This document shows, piece after piece, positions 35,880-47,230 of a stretch of DNA of 64,000 nucleotides. The notes under the pieces are model-generated. The model made no database searches and was not told the origin of the DNA. It saw nothing but the letters and a program-made list of their open reading frames with translations. Within the stretch, counting starts at the first letter, position 1; the number at the start of each line of letters is the position of its first letter. Made by a program: the position numbers and the translations under genes. This DNA comes from Protea cynaroides (taxonomy: Eukaryota > Streptophyta > Magnoliopsida > Proteales > Proteaceae): contig CM053272.1 in assembly GCA_028583415.1 (NCBI GenBank), positions 69,299,439-69,363,438 of the forward strand. Reading direction: 5' to 3'.

Positions 35880-36530
35880 AAAAAAGAGAGAGGAAAGAGA
35901 GGCCGTGGGAAAAAGAATGGGAGAAAGAAAAAAAAGGAAAGAGAGAGGAATAAAAGAAAAAAGAAAAAAAAAGAGAAGGGATCTCTTTTATGTTTTCTAG
36001 AAAGAAAACGTGATAGAGAGACGGAGAAAGAAAAAAAAGGAAGGAAAGAGGAAGGAAAGAAAAAAAGAAAAAAGAAGAAAAAGAAAAAAAGGAAATGTTT
36101 TCTAGAAAGAAAACGTGAAAAGGGAGGGAGAAAGAAAAAAAGGAAGGAAAGGAAGGAAGAAGAAAAGGAAAGAAAGGAAAGAGAGAAGGAATTTTCTAGA
36201 AGAAGGAAAGAGAAAAAGGAAAGAGATAAGGGATTTTCTAGAAGAAGAAGAAGAAAAAGGAAAGAAAGGAAGAAGAAAAAAATGTGGGAAAGAGAGAAGA
36301 AAGGAAAGAAAAAAAAATGAAAAGAAAGGATTTTCTAGAAGAAAAAGAAGAAAATGAAGGAAGAGAGAAGAAGGAAAGAAGAAGAGAGGATCTTCTAGAA
36401 GAAGAAAAGAGAAAAAAACATGTGAAAGGGAGAGGGAGAAGAGAAAAGGGAAGGAAGAGAAGAAAGGAAAAAAAGAGATTTTCTAGGAAAAGAAGAAAAG
36501 GAAAGAAGAATCTTCTAGAAGATGAGAGAA
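35880..36530 (+). promoter_or_regulatory. Purine tract with heat-shock-element cores
   Basis: This 650-bp A and G tract contains seven exact TTCTAGAA cores (35995, 36100, 36194, 36236, 36333, 36393 and 36513) and one variant (36481). The last is part of a perfect three-unit element GAAtcTTCtaGAA (36508-36520), 16 bp before a TATA box. Such alternating GAA/TTC units are the binding sites of plant heat-shock factors. The tracts of the two Tat1 LTRs lack these cores. Long open frames on both strands here are low-complexity artefacts. Confidence 0.55.
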
Positions 36531-36533
36531 AAA

Positions 36534-36544
36534 GCATAAATAGG
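36534..36544 (+). promoter_or_regulatory. TATA box of the solo LTR
   Basis: GCATAAATAGG, directly downstream of the heat-shock-element cluster and upstream of more purine-rich leader. A donor-like GCACAAG^GTTAGT follows near 36810. A TA-rich block at 35810-35880 is an alternative promoter. Confidence 0.5.
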
Positions 36545-38864
36545 CCAAGAGAAGAGAGAGGAGGCTTCTTTTTCCAGACCACAAGGAGAGAGAGAACGTG
36601 GGTAAGAGAGAAAAATGTGAGAGAGGGAGAAAGAAAGAGAGAAGAAGAAGAGAAAAGAAAAAAAAGAGAGAAGAAGAAGAGAAAAGAAAAAGAAAATAGA
36701 GAAAGAGAAGAGAGAGAGAAGCAGAAGAGAGGAGAAGGAGGGTTCGCCTTCAAAGAGCTCGATATGACCTCCAATCATCCTACATCGACGGTTTCACTCC
36801 ATTTGAGCACAAGGTTAGTATTCTAAACAATTTTAGAGGTCCTTAGAATGCTCGAATGTCAATTTTGCTTGGAAAAGGCTAATTTCTATGAAATCTCAAT
36901 CAGGAATGCTCTATTATATACTTGTTAATGTTAGGATGCCTATGTCTAGCATTTTTCATGAATGATAATTTGTCTAACTATTCAATGATGAAGTTTTGAA
37001 TGATATATGATGATGTTTGATATTTTTTGCAAATTTCATAAAGTGATTTTCTAATTTGAAATTTCCAGATTTAGGATTCAAATTTAGGACGTACATCACA
37101 TGTATTTTTTCTTGGATTTTAAAGCCCAAATTTTTATGGGAGTCTCTCTGATATGTTAGAAGACTACCCTAAAAATTTTGTTCCATTTGGAATTAATTGG
37201 AAAAATACATCAAAAAATTTGTCTTTGACATTGTTGTTTTACTCGGATGTAATGCAATCCTCCATCAGAATGTCTCTAGACAAGGGTCTTATGGCCATAA
37301 TCAGAAAATCCACTTCATAGAACTTTTTAGACATGAATTCCTTCTAAAAAAATGGCACTAGTTTCGTATTTTTCAATTTTTTTATTGAAATGATATCAAT
37401 TTTTAAGTGCATAGTGCTCTAATTTTGAATCTGTCATGATGTACTGATTTGCATAATTGAAAAGAATCATTTTTTACAAAAAAAAATATATTTTTTTAAC
37501 TTATTTTTCTTGATGAAATTTTAGATCAGACCGTTATCTACATAGACATAAGTTTGTATTTAATTTTTATTAAGTATAGAATTTTATTTGGAATTTATGG
37601 TCCAACTAGTCAAAAATCTGGAACAGATTTGACCAGTGCACATGTCCGATCTTAGGGCATATCTTTGACCTATTTTTACTCTCTGTTGGGATTCAACTCC
37701 TTCATATGAAATATAATATTTTAAGTCATATTTCTATGAAAAAAATTTGAGCATGATTTGAGTTCCAGAAGACCTACTTATGATCATTCTTGTGCAATGT
37801 GACAAAATCTGAATGCAGTTCATAGTTTTGTCCATTATCTGAAACCTTGTGTCACAATTTTGACAGTTTTCAGTCATTAATCTTTCCAAATATCTTCATA
37901 AAAATTTAAAATTTTCAAAGAACATTGAACATATGTTTTTTTATTAATTTTTTACTTTTCAAGAAAAGGTTTCATTGATATCTCATTCATTGTAACATGC
38001 AAATTGGTTGTTTGAGCAAATTCTACCATATTTGGATAAATGGCTATATTTGGTGTTTGGATTGTGCATACCATATTTTCCATATTCCATATATTGCTAT
38101 ATTTGGTAGAATAAATAGATTTTTTTATCATATTTAACAAAATCTTAATTTCTTACCATTTTTAAGTCTTACTATGCTTAGAAAATAACATATAAGATCT
38201 TTCCTTTTTTTGAAAAAATTCATGTCATATATGCATTCTATATTTGGTACTTACCATATTGATATATAGATGCATACATGGATTTTTTTACCATTTTTAA
38301 GTCTTACTATGCTTAAAAATTAACATATAAGTTCTTATCTTTTTTGAATAATGCATGCCATATTTTGCATTCTATGTTTGGTACTTACCATTTTGATATA
38401 TAGATGCATATATTGATTTATTGCCATATTAGGTTCTTGCTTTATTTGCAATGCATGTCATATTAGGGAGATTTTTATAATCTTACTATATTTTTGTGAT
38501 AATTATCATAAATATCATACATGCCATGCTTAGAATATTTCATTTATGGCAATAACTTAATTTATGTTGCACCCTAGTCGAACTGCCATATCTGTACACC
38601 TAGCAAACATATTCGGCGTGGGGAGATGCATTTAGGCACCCACATTCTTGGGAAGGGCATAATGGGAATAATAAAAATCTTAATAAAGAAAGAGAATGTT
38701 TTGCCAAACCTTTCAAAATTAAAACTTAGGATGAAAAGGGTAATTCAGGATGATTTTCACCTCTTAGTAAACCCTAAACCTAGAATAGGTTCTCAATCCT
38801 AAACCTATAATAGGTTCTAAACCCTAAACCTGGAACAGGTTCTCACATTCTAACCTAGAACAGG

Positions 38865-39480
38865 TTAACCCATCATCCCGAACTACGCGGATTCTGATTC
38901 CTAGGTCAAACCCTAGGATACGTAGGCCATTTGGGAGAAACCCAAATTCGGATCTACATTTTAGCCCATCCATAGATCCACTAGGATATTTACCCATATT
39001 TTGACCCAAATAGGGTTATCCAGTCCGAACTACACAGATTCTGATTCCTAGGTCAAACCCTAGGATACGTAGGCTATTTGGGAGAATTCTAAATTCGGAT
39101 CCACATCTTAGTCCACTCGAACTATCCATAGATCCACTAGGATACCCATCCATTTTAATCTAGCCCGAACTATGTGGATTCTGATTCCTAGGTCAAATCC
39201 TAGGATATGTAGGCCATTTGGGAGAATCCCAAATTCGGATCCACACCTTAGTTCACTCGGATTATCCATAGATCCACTAGGATATCCATCACATTTTGAC
39301 CCAAAATGGGTTATCCACATTTTGACCCAAATAGGGTAATCCATATTCCAACCCAAGTAGAGTTATCCATATTTTGACCCAAATAGGGTTATCCACATTC
39401 CAACCCAGAATAAGGTTATCCATATTTTGACCCAAATAGGGTTATCCATTCTTAGATCCACTAAGACTATCTATCAGTTC
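38865..39480. repeat. Hairpin-rich tandem array in the solo LTR
   Basis: Inverted relative to Tat1, as expected. It has about four monomers with ctaggatatttaccc, ccgaactacgcggattctga, tcctaggtcaaaccctagga and tttgggagaa parts. A further run of atccatattttgacccaaat repeats follows (39280-39440). Confidence 0.75.
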
Positions 39481-39953
39481 GCATGGACTATCCAGATCCT
39501 AACCCATAGGGTTTTTATCCTTTCAATCATAAACTTCAACTTGAACAATGAACTTAATCATGCACAAGCATAAATCACAGCCATAAATTTTAATCACACC
39601 TGAACTATGATGGTGAATCTGATTTTCGAAATAATTCCATGATACATAGGTAATCTAATGGATACAGATTCGGTTCAATGATATCAAACCACTTGGTTTG
39701 GTTCAGTTTAATAGATAGAGTCTAGCATAGGAAAGGTATAGGAGACCGATCTCGATCGGACGGTTTGGGTGCCTAACCCCTTCCCATAACCGTAACCTGA
39801 TGCTTACCCAATCTCTAATGGACCAGAAATCCAATCTAAGGGTCATGAGTCAATCAAAGTCTTACCTTGGGGCGAGATTTCACATTTATAAGGTCCTAGA
39901 CCTTAATCTAGGTGGCGACTTCTAAAAAAAAGATTTCAATCTTTGTCCTCACA

Positions 39954-40666
39954 ATAACCCATGTTGGTTGGGCATGCTTTGATAATAGATAATTTTTAGT
40001 TGATTTCCACCAGTGGTGTGCGTCACCTTTCATCATAAATGTGTCACATAATACCTTCTCTTCTTCATTTATAGCCATCATTATAATGTTTCTTTCCATT
40101 TCGTCAATCCAGTGAGCTGGCCACAACGGATCTGATGGTTTGCCTATGAATTCCTTTGGCTTCAAATTCAGGAAATGCTCGATGAGTCTGAAGTGATCAA
40201 GATGATACTGAGCATATGCCCCATACCTAGGCGACTGATACTGATAGTTACCTTGGTTGTACCCGCCTTGCGGTGCTTCAGAATTTGGTACTTGGCCTTG
40301 TACTGCTGGTGTTTGCGTTTCTTGGGGTACAGTGTTGCTACCACCAGGTGCAATACTAGCTTGTCCTACAGGTAGAGATGTTGTGTTTGTAACTGGGAAA
40401 GAAATTCCCATAGCAGTGTGCATATTGGCTTGCATTTGCTATATATGTTACATTTGCTGTGCCAAATTCATCACCGCAGTAGCCAAATCCATATGTGGTG
40501 CAAATAAGTCGGTTGGGTTGGCTTGGGTGTGCACATTCTGAGGCACAACATGTTGAGTTCCAATATTTCCTTCCTATCCTTGCTGACCTTTATTGTCATT
40601 GGTCTCAAAAGGTGGTGGAGATGGGTTGACATTCTATCTCCTTTTACTTACTCTACGGCCAACCAT
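39954..40666 (-). pseudogene. gag: Chr2 gag, N-terminal part
   Basis: It begins with an ATG at 40664-40666 (MVGRRVSKRR), followed by a Pro-, Gln- and Met-rich segment, a Tyr/Gln-rich stretch and the conserved core KPKEFIGKPSDPLWPAHWIDEMERN through GDAHHWWKSTKNYLLSKHAQPTWV. There it is interrupted by the solo LTR and resumes at 34781. Early TAG stops (in the first 30 codons and near 40440) inactivate it. In Chr7 the equivalent start codon is ATA. Confidence 0.9.
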
Positions 40667-41103
40667 TTCCTATTTTCGACTGTGGTAGTGTCTGAAAATC
40701 AAGGAAACATATGAGGCAAGCATAATATACAATGATCTTATGTTAATTTCCAAATAAACAAGGCAAAGTTTCAATTTTAAAGTCATTCAGTCAAAACAAG
40801 GCATTTTCATCGTGGGGTCGATCGTGGGGTCACACTATATGCGACCATAGGGTTGCGACCACACAAACCCTGTCAGCTCACCAAGAGCCTATGGTCGATC
40901 ATGGGGTCGCATTTTTGGTCAAATTTTGTGACCACACGACACCAAATCAGGTTTTTAAATTTTAATTTCAAGCCATTTTCTTATTTTCACTTTTGTCTTC
41001 TACTATTCACAACTCAACTCGCCACCACTGAGTTGCTACAGTGTCAATCGTACAAATTTAATGATTCTTTCATCGGTCTATGACCTACATTCCGTTCCTT
41101 TAG
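40667..41103 (+). other. Region between gag and the antisense ORF, with GGTCG cluster
   Basis: No gene. A cluster of GGTCG/CGACC motifs lies at 40815-40960 and resembles those in the LTRs; Chr7 has one at 61285-61345. A donor-like TTTAG^GTACGT lies at 41103/41104 on the plus strand. Confidence 0.45.
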
Positions 41104-41531
41104 GTACGTTTCCTACTCTTTCTCCTTTTTAAGCTTTCATACCTAGATTATAGGGTTTTCTTCAAATTAATATTTTTCTGATTGTAAAAATTTGATTTTT
41201 ATTAGAGGTTATTACTATTGGCCACCCAATGAATGAAAGCCCTCAAGAAAATTTAAGTTTCATCGAATAGTTTAATAGAAACTTGAAAATTCTCATTTTT
41301 GACCTAAATTTTGGGATTTTTCCTAATTGTAAAAATTTCTTCAAATTCGACCCAACTAGATTAAATTTTTGATTGTATGAACCTTGCAGGATGGGGTGGG
41401 ACCTATGTAAGTCCTCCTGCCCAAATGTTTGGGTGAAAAGTAATGCTTTTGGCCAATCACGTAGTCATAATGCCATAATTTTAAATTTTCACTATATTTG
41501 ATATGTTGCTTGTTGGTCTATGCCATTGCAG
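41104..41531 (+). other. Candidate leader intron of the antisense gene (428 nt)
   Basis: It starts GTACGT and is T-rich, and it ends TGCCATTGCAG five bases before the ATG at 41537. The Chr5 copy also has a pyrimidine-rich acceptor (TTCCTTTTGCAG) six bases before its ATG. The acceptor is better supported than the donor. Confidence 0.4.
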
Positions 41532-41536
41532 ATAAC

Positions 41537-42733
41537 ATGGCTCGCACTAAAGTCCCTAGAGTTCAAGATCCTCGTCGCTTTAGGTCCATTGAAACAGAGG
41601 CACAGTATTCCTGGTACGAGTGCAAGAAGGTGGAGGGGGGTCATTGTGTCAACTTGGCCAGCTTAGCCCTATTTGATGTGGAGGGAGCTTTTGGTGATAT
41701 GGGCTAGCTCCCTGTGATTCTTTATGAGGGTTGCACCTGTCTTGAGTTGGTGAAACAGTTTAACTGTAATTTACAGGTGGAGGGTGACCTAGAGGATATA
41801 AATAGGGGAAAAGAGCTCAGGATCACCAATTTAGTTAAAGGGGTAGAGGTTTCATTTAATTGTCAGGAGTTGGCTGATATCCTAGGTATCTGAAATGATA
41901 ACCCCTTGGTAAACTGCGCACCCAAGGAACCCCAGTTCCTATCAGTGCGAATGCGCATAGAAATAGATAACCAAATTCTTCGAGATGATCGCTGGCAGAT
42001 GAAGGCAATTAACCTTTGTCTAGAGCCCCGATTGTATTGCAAGATCATTTAGCACAATCAGATTCCCTAGAGTGGGCACTATGATAAGGTTTCACAATTG
42101 ACCCAGTACCTTTTGTATTGCATCTGCACTAGGCAGCCTATCTGCCTTCCTTATATCATTATCAGGACCATGCACCGTGCCACGACACCTGGTCTGGTGG
42201 GTAACCTACCCTATGGGGGTTTGATCACCACTCTACTCACTCGCCTGCAGGTAGATTTGGTCGATGAGAGGATTCACAAGGACACTTTTTCGAATGACCG
42301 TGACTGGGAGGCCATCTACAGGATGGGGATGCAAGATGAGCAGGTTAGTGATGAGGAGAGAAATGCTATGAGATATCCTCTCACTCGGGTAGCAGTAGTA
42401 GATGCAGAGGCGACAGCAGTAGTAGCAGCCGAGGTAGGAGCAGAGGTACACGAGAGTGATGATGAGGAGGATGATGATCGGATGTACAAAGATGTAAAAG
42501 CCATACCTCCTCTATTACCACAGCATTCCATTGGAGCTGATCCTTCTCGGGCTCCTTCTCACTCAACTGGTCCTTCACGTTCACCACCAGATGACATGAT
42601 GGAGCTGTTATGTGAGATTCAGGAGGCTCAGCATACCACAGATCAGAGGATAGCAGATTTGGCAGCTAGTCTCCAAGTGACCCAGACTCAGGTAGCATGG
42701 CTTATGAGAGTATATGCTGAGGACTATGACTGA
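41537..42733 (+). pseudogene. Antisense ORF, putative plant transposon protein-like (Chr2)
   Basis: About 400 codons on the strand opposite to gag-pol, starting MARTKVPRVQDPRRF. The middle has ITNLVKGVEVSFNCQELADILGI and LTQYLLYCICTRQPICLPYIIIRTM, then LPYGGLITTLLTRLQVDL. This layout recalls the domain annotated as putative plant transposon protein (Transposase_32 type). The C-terminal third has a very acidic DDEEDDDR stretch and a coiled-coil-like DQRIADLAASLQVTQTQVAWL. About four stops interrupt the first half; 42098-42733 is open. It lies between gag and the 5' LTR. A Chr5 copy (52298) and remnants in Chr1 and Chr3 show it belongs to the family. Family assignment is from memory of its pattern. 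Confidence 0.6.
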
Positions 42734-42871
42734 GATCATGAGGCACCTCCTCCTCCAGCACCCCCAGCTTCATGATGCCATTTATTTCTTTTTCCTTTTT
42801 ATATTAGAGAGTAATTGTCCGGGTTGTGGACCGTACTCTGATTCGGATGTATCTTTTTATTATTCTCTTTT

Positions 42872-42970
<99 letters not shown>

Positions 42971-43126
42971 GTTTCCCACTTACATATGTGCATTATTCTC
43001 TTTCTTAGTTTATGTCTCATATAATATAAGTGCTTATGGTGTATTTTTATTATAGCTTATAATTTATCCTAACTCAGTTCACGACCCTTGTGGTAGTATT
43101 TTGGTTTAATAGAGCAGAGCCTGAGA
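42734..43126 (-). other. Chr2 leader with TA microsatellite
   Basis: The family leader with a TA dinucleotide run of about 95 bp (42872-42966). Open frames of alternating Ile and Tyr on both strands are due to the microsatellite. Chr1 has only a few TA units at this position. Confidence 0.8.
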
Positions 43127-43141
43127 GCTTCGATACCAAGT
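43127..43141 (-). other. Primer binding site of Chr2 (slightly mutated)
   Basis: The minus strand reads ACTTGGTATCGAAGC, the iMet primer site with two changes (TCGAAG for TCAGAG). Confidence 0.8.
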
Positions 43142-43421
43142 TGTCACACCCCAATTTTGAACTAACCATAATGGTGTGATGAACCGTCCATAGAGCAATG
43201 GTTCAACCAGGATCTCGGATAGGCCGTGCCCATTCGATTAAACCAGATACAACCCACAAGCAATTTCAGAGTAAATAAACGATAGCAGAAGTCCTTAATA
43301 CTAATGAACTGAGTATCTGACAGTCATAGCATAATTAAGTATTCAACTATCTCCAATATACCTCAAGACATAAAATAAAGTAAAATAATCAATTACATGT
43401 TCCAATAACTAAACAGCTAAG

Positions 43422-43555
43422 CTAATTAAAAATACATGAGTTGCACTCGCATGACGAATCATGCGCATCTTCTTCAGCTTCTACATCCATCGCAGCAACG
43501 TGTCCATACATCGGTGCATTCATATATTCTTCAATAGTAAGACCTGCATCAAGAA
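43422..43555 (-). CDS. LTR-encoded 43-codon terminal exon, Chr2 copy
   Basis: Intact 134-nt exon after an acceptor (AATATTTTTAG). The peptide has DAGLTIEEYMNAPMYGHVAAMD and ends HDSSCECNSCIFN before a TAG. It differs from the Chr1 copy at many third codon positions (for example CCG against CCT, GGA against GGG, GTT against GTG) while keeping the core residues. Confidence 0.55.
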
Positions 43556-44519
43556 CTAAAAATATTCGACGTCGAAAGGGTGATCACACATCATGGCTCA
43601 GTGAGCAAACAAAACGATGCAACAGACATATGCATGCATTCAATTCATATCTTTGGTCTGGTTTATAAGTTTGCAATATGTTATAGAAAGGTTTGGTGGC
43701 CGCCGCACCTCTATACATGAGTGCATCAATCTGCCCAATGGATCAAATACCATTGCCATCCCACATGCACCCACCATGGAATAGAGGTAGAGCTAAAGTG
43801 TCTGGATCAAACACTGCCAACACTTCCTCTGATGCCCTACCCATACCAAGATGCCCTACCCATACCAACACGTAAGCCCTTATTAGCGAGGGCTTGCAAA
43901 CTGGGCTCGTAACTAACCAATCCTAATGCCATACAGTGTATCCAAGGTCTCACCCTAGCATCCCTCAATATGTCCATAGAGATAGAGCTAAGGCCCCCCG
44001 GCAGAGTTAGAGACCATACGATCCGAGACCACCTCCCCTGATGCCCTACGACGTAATAGTTCTGCTAAGGTAATGGCTATACGACGATGTTAGTGGGTAA
44101 GACTTGAGTAGAGATAGAGCTAGAGTTTGGTGACGAGGTCGAAGACCACCATGCCACGTCCTCCCCCTGATGCTCTACTTGCATCCAACACACCAAACAC
44201 ACATATACATTCACATGCCTATTCCTAGCATCATCATCATCATCATCATGTATAAATAAACAGAATTAAATATGCATGAACAGTAATAGAAGGAATATTG
44301 GATGAATTGTGAGATGCACATTACAAACATACAAGCATAGAATCAATCATGGCGTTGGAGTCAATAAAAATAAAATAGTTTATTATTATCCAATTAGTTT
44401 AGCTCTTGTTCCCTCACCTTTGATCGTTGGTTGTTCCTCTTTCAAGCTTTGTAAATCACTTTTGGACCACCTGAAAACTTAATAAATTTATGGATTCTAA
44501 GTTAGAGTTCATATTCATT

Positions 44520-44745
44520 AATTTCTGCGACCACAGGGTGTGTAATAGATACGTGTGGTCGCACCTGTGGTCTCAATTTCTGCGACCACAGGGTGTGTAA
44601 TCGATACGTGTGGTCGCATATGATGTGACCACATACATGTGACCATACCCTCCCTAGAAACTTCCCGAGGGCGTATGGTCGACACATGTGCCTCATGTGG
44701 TCGACCATATCTACGACCACACGAGTGTTTGGTCGACTTTCATTC
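44520..44745. repeat. GGTCG/CGACC cluster with a 63-bp tandem duplication, Chr2 LTR
   Basis: Two nearly identical tandem copies of aatttctgcgaccacagggt...tgtggtcgca (from 44518 and about 44575) are followed by a palindromic run of CGACCA and TGGTCGA motifs. The core GGTCG is kept but flanks differ completely from those in Chr1, Chr3 and Chr7. Confidence 0.65.
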
Positions 44746-44974
44746 TCAGTCTAATCCCTTTATGATGTGATTCCTTAAACTATCATTAGGGTCCTTCCTA
44801 TGATTGATCTGTGGCCTTAATTTAGTATTTTTCACAATCATCTACTCTAATCTACTTTTTATGGATTTCCTTTGAGTTTCCATCTTAGGGTCTCATGGTT
44901 GAGATCCTAATTTGAATCAATACTTCCTCCATGATCTATTCTAGGCATTCAACTAACGTAGGAGATGTTTTCAT

Positions 44975-44980
44975 ACCTTA
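44975..44980 (-). promoter_or_regulatory. Candidate 5' splice donor, Chr2 LTR
   Basis: The minus strand reads TAAG^GTATGA, 140-150 nt downstream of the TATA box, and gives a 1421-nt intron to the acceptor at 43556. Confidence 0.45.
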
Positions 44981-45117
44981 AACTTGCTGAAGAATCAGAG
45001 CTTTCTCTAAAATTCCTTCTCTTAGTCTTCCTCTTCAATTCTCCTTCTCTTCCTCCTCCTCTCTTTCTCTCTCTTTCAGTTTGGGTTCTAAAAGAATGAA
45101 AAAGGCTAAGGGACATC

Positions 45118-45130
45118 CTATATATAGAGA
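45118..45130 (-). promoter_or_regulatory. LTR promoter TATA box, Chr2
   Basis: The minus strand reads CTCTATATATAGG, at the same position as in the other family LTRs. Confidence 0.65.
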
Positions 45131-45469
45131 AAAACCCTCCATATAGAGTCCTATTTATATTAGAAAAGAACCCCCTTCAGATTAGGAAAGTTTCCTAATC
45201 ACGGAGTCAGTTTGACATCGTGTGGTGGCACGTAGGGTCGCAGGATCCATCGACCACACGTCCCAGACTCCTATGGTCTCACTATTTTGAGGTGTGGTCG
45301 ACCACACCTGTTTAGGTATGCCACCACACGTCTCAATTAGATGATTTATGGTTCGAATTACATACCTTTCCTTGGGGTTTCTTCACGCACTTGGTCCGCT
45401 TAGTCCGACCATGATAGGAAGACCTGATACAAGGTGGTAAGACCGGGTTAATACGATACAGGTTTTACA

Positions 45470-46070
45470 ATTACATCCCTTAAGACCGAAGAAGATGAAT
45501 GATTGATGTTGGAATCACTTTTGGGAGCACCCGAGGCATGAATTTCCACTCCGGAGGCACCAAAGAGCTCTAACCACACAAAAGAGAAGTTTAAAACCCC
45601 ACACACCCTATCTATAGAGGAAAAAATCTGGCTGTCCAATTGCATGGCATGTCCCCTAGGTCCGACCTGACCTCCAACCACATGTCCAACCGGATGAGGT
45701 CAGAAGGCCTCGGCAATGGACCTGTCACATGATTGCGAGACTGGAAGTTCTGACCAGACCATCACAAAAAGCCCATAAAAGGGGCCGATAGCGAATCTAA
45801 AAGCACTTTCGCCTTCGGACACTCCAATCAGACCCCCATAAATTGATTTTTTTTAATGATTAGTTGAATTTTAAAGAGGCATTTCAAAATTAACATAGTA
45901 TATTGTGTTGGTTCATTTTAGTCATTAAGTACTAATGGCATCGTTACCTCTTTGAATTTGAATCACGTGGCAAGTACTGTTATCTAACTAAAGAACCATT
46001 ACGAGAACCAGTATGAAATTAAATGGCACCCAATACCCGATCTGGTTTATACAATAGTAACGGTTAGGAA
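45470..46070. other. Chr4 interior, no gene seen
   Basis: No recognisable coding sequence or repeat. This is the sequence into which Chr2 inserted. Confidence 0.4.
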
Positions 46071-47230
46071 GTGTCATCGAACAGCATTGATGATGGTGTA
46101 TCCCTACCTATTAGCTTGCTACCACTCGCCGCACCTCCAGAGGGGGCAAGCCAAGGGGTACCCAACCTGCCACTATCACCACCAGTAAACACAAGTGACA
46201 TGACTGTCAGAATGAGAGATTTAAAGTATACTTTGGGGACAAGTCAGGATGCACCGGACCCATCATCGTCATCTCTAGAAACCTCACCCGCAGGCATGAC
46301 TGCAGTTTTAAAGAGTATGGCCCTGTCCATGTAGCAAGGAAAGTGTGAGAGTCAAGAGGGCCAGTGCCTTGAGAGGGAAGAACGTCCCAAGGAGGTTAAC
46401 GAGGCCTACGAAGAATTTGAGATCAAGGGAGATCCCTATACTTGGTGGGGACATCAGAATCAAGCTCCCACTTTGGCTCAGCCCCTGAGCACCAAGGATG
46501 TTTACAAAGAAGTAATCTCTCAGATGTATTATCTCAAAACCCAAACATAGGAGGAGAATGTGATGAAGAAAGCCAAACTGACACCAACAGAGGAGATTTC
46601 TAAATATGTATACCAGACATACCACCCCTCCAAATTAGGCCCAGACCCCTAGTACTTGCTGTTAGATAATTCCCTAGAGGACTACCCAAATGTTCCAATT
46701 GCTACCAAATAGGCCATAAAGTATTGGAATGTCCCAAGCTCCCAACAAACCCAACACCACTGCCGCAAGAAGCACCTGAGAATTGGAAACAAAATACGGA
46801 AGCGGGATCTCTCCCACCCCTATATGAACCTACTACCGAACCAGCACTGAACCAACTACTAAGCCAAATACCGACCCCCTACCGCTAACACTACCTATAA
46901 AAGTTACGAGAACTGCACCCCCACGAATTAAACTCTCAACAGTTTCGGCAAAGAAAATATGGAAGAAGGTACACTAGACACTCTGAGCGAAGCACAAGAT
47001 CAAGGCTAAACCTGCCCTCTTTATGTATTGTGATCACCCTCAGATTCTACCTGAGTGTGTCTACTGTCATCGAATCGGACACACCAACGCAATATGTCCC
47101 CAGCTAGCAGACAACTTAGAGTTTCTATAGTGGTACAGGAATATCATGATGACAGAGAACGTAGGAATCGATGTTGGAGCCAGACCTGCTAACCCTATGA
47201 AAACCTCAGACATTTGTCTTTATTAGAAAA
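46071..47230 (+). pseudogene. Chr4 gag-like or LINE ORF1-like protein with two CCHC knuckles
   Basis: An open frame from 46071 runs on past several in-frame TAG codons to about 46690. It has a Ser- and Pro-rich start, an acidic-basic middle (EVNEAYEEFEIKGDPYTW) and KDVYKEVISQMYYLKTQT. Two zinc knuckles follow in other frames: CSNCYQIGHKVLEC (46691-46732) and CVYCHRIGHTNAIC (47056-47097). The IGH form of both is common in LINE ORF1 proteins, while the LTR downstream suggests gag. I cannot decide between them. No protease, RT or integrase follows. Confidence 0.5.

Larger units (their letters stand above)
34782..39953 (+). mobile_element. Solo LTR of the Tat1 family in Chr2 gag (5172 bp)
   Basis: It reads TGTAAGCACCCC at 34782 to TTTGTCCTCACA at 39953, in the opposite direction to Tat1. 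It is flanked by perfect 5-bp repeats ataac (34777-34781 and 39954-39958), with no internal region. Deleting it with one repeat copy restores continuous Chr2 gag sequence. It is about 280 bp longer than the Tat1 LTRs, and its purine tract has diverged strongly from them. The middle (36800-38500) is AT-rich with no gene. Confidence 0.95.
43142..45469 (-). mobile_element. Chr2 5' LTR (2328 bp)
   Basis: Complete LTR on the minus strand, from TGTAAAACCTG (45469) to GGTGTGACA (43142). It contains GGTCG clusters (44520-44745 and 45220-45330), a TATA box, a donor and an intact coding exon. The right flank attac (45470-45474) is the candidate target repeat; its partner would be left of the window. 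This LTR differs clearly from the Chr1 LTR, which argues against the two being a pair. Confidence 0.9.

Noticed and set aside
36115..36826. Long open frames on both strands in the purine tract (178-180 codons)
   Set aside because: Lys, Arg and Glu or Ser, Phe and Leu low-complexity translation of an A and G tract; no conserved domain and mirrored on both strands.
42714..43020. Ile-Tyr repeat frames around 42900 on both strands
   Set aside because: TA microsatellite artefacts.
46330..46720. TAG-only stops as possible stop-codon recoding in the Chr4 frame
   Set aside because: CAG-to-TAG decay of methylated DNA explains the pattern, and frameshifts in the same region show decay.
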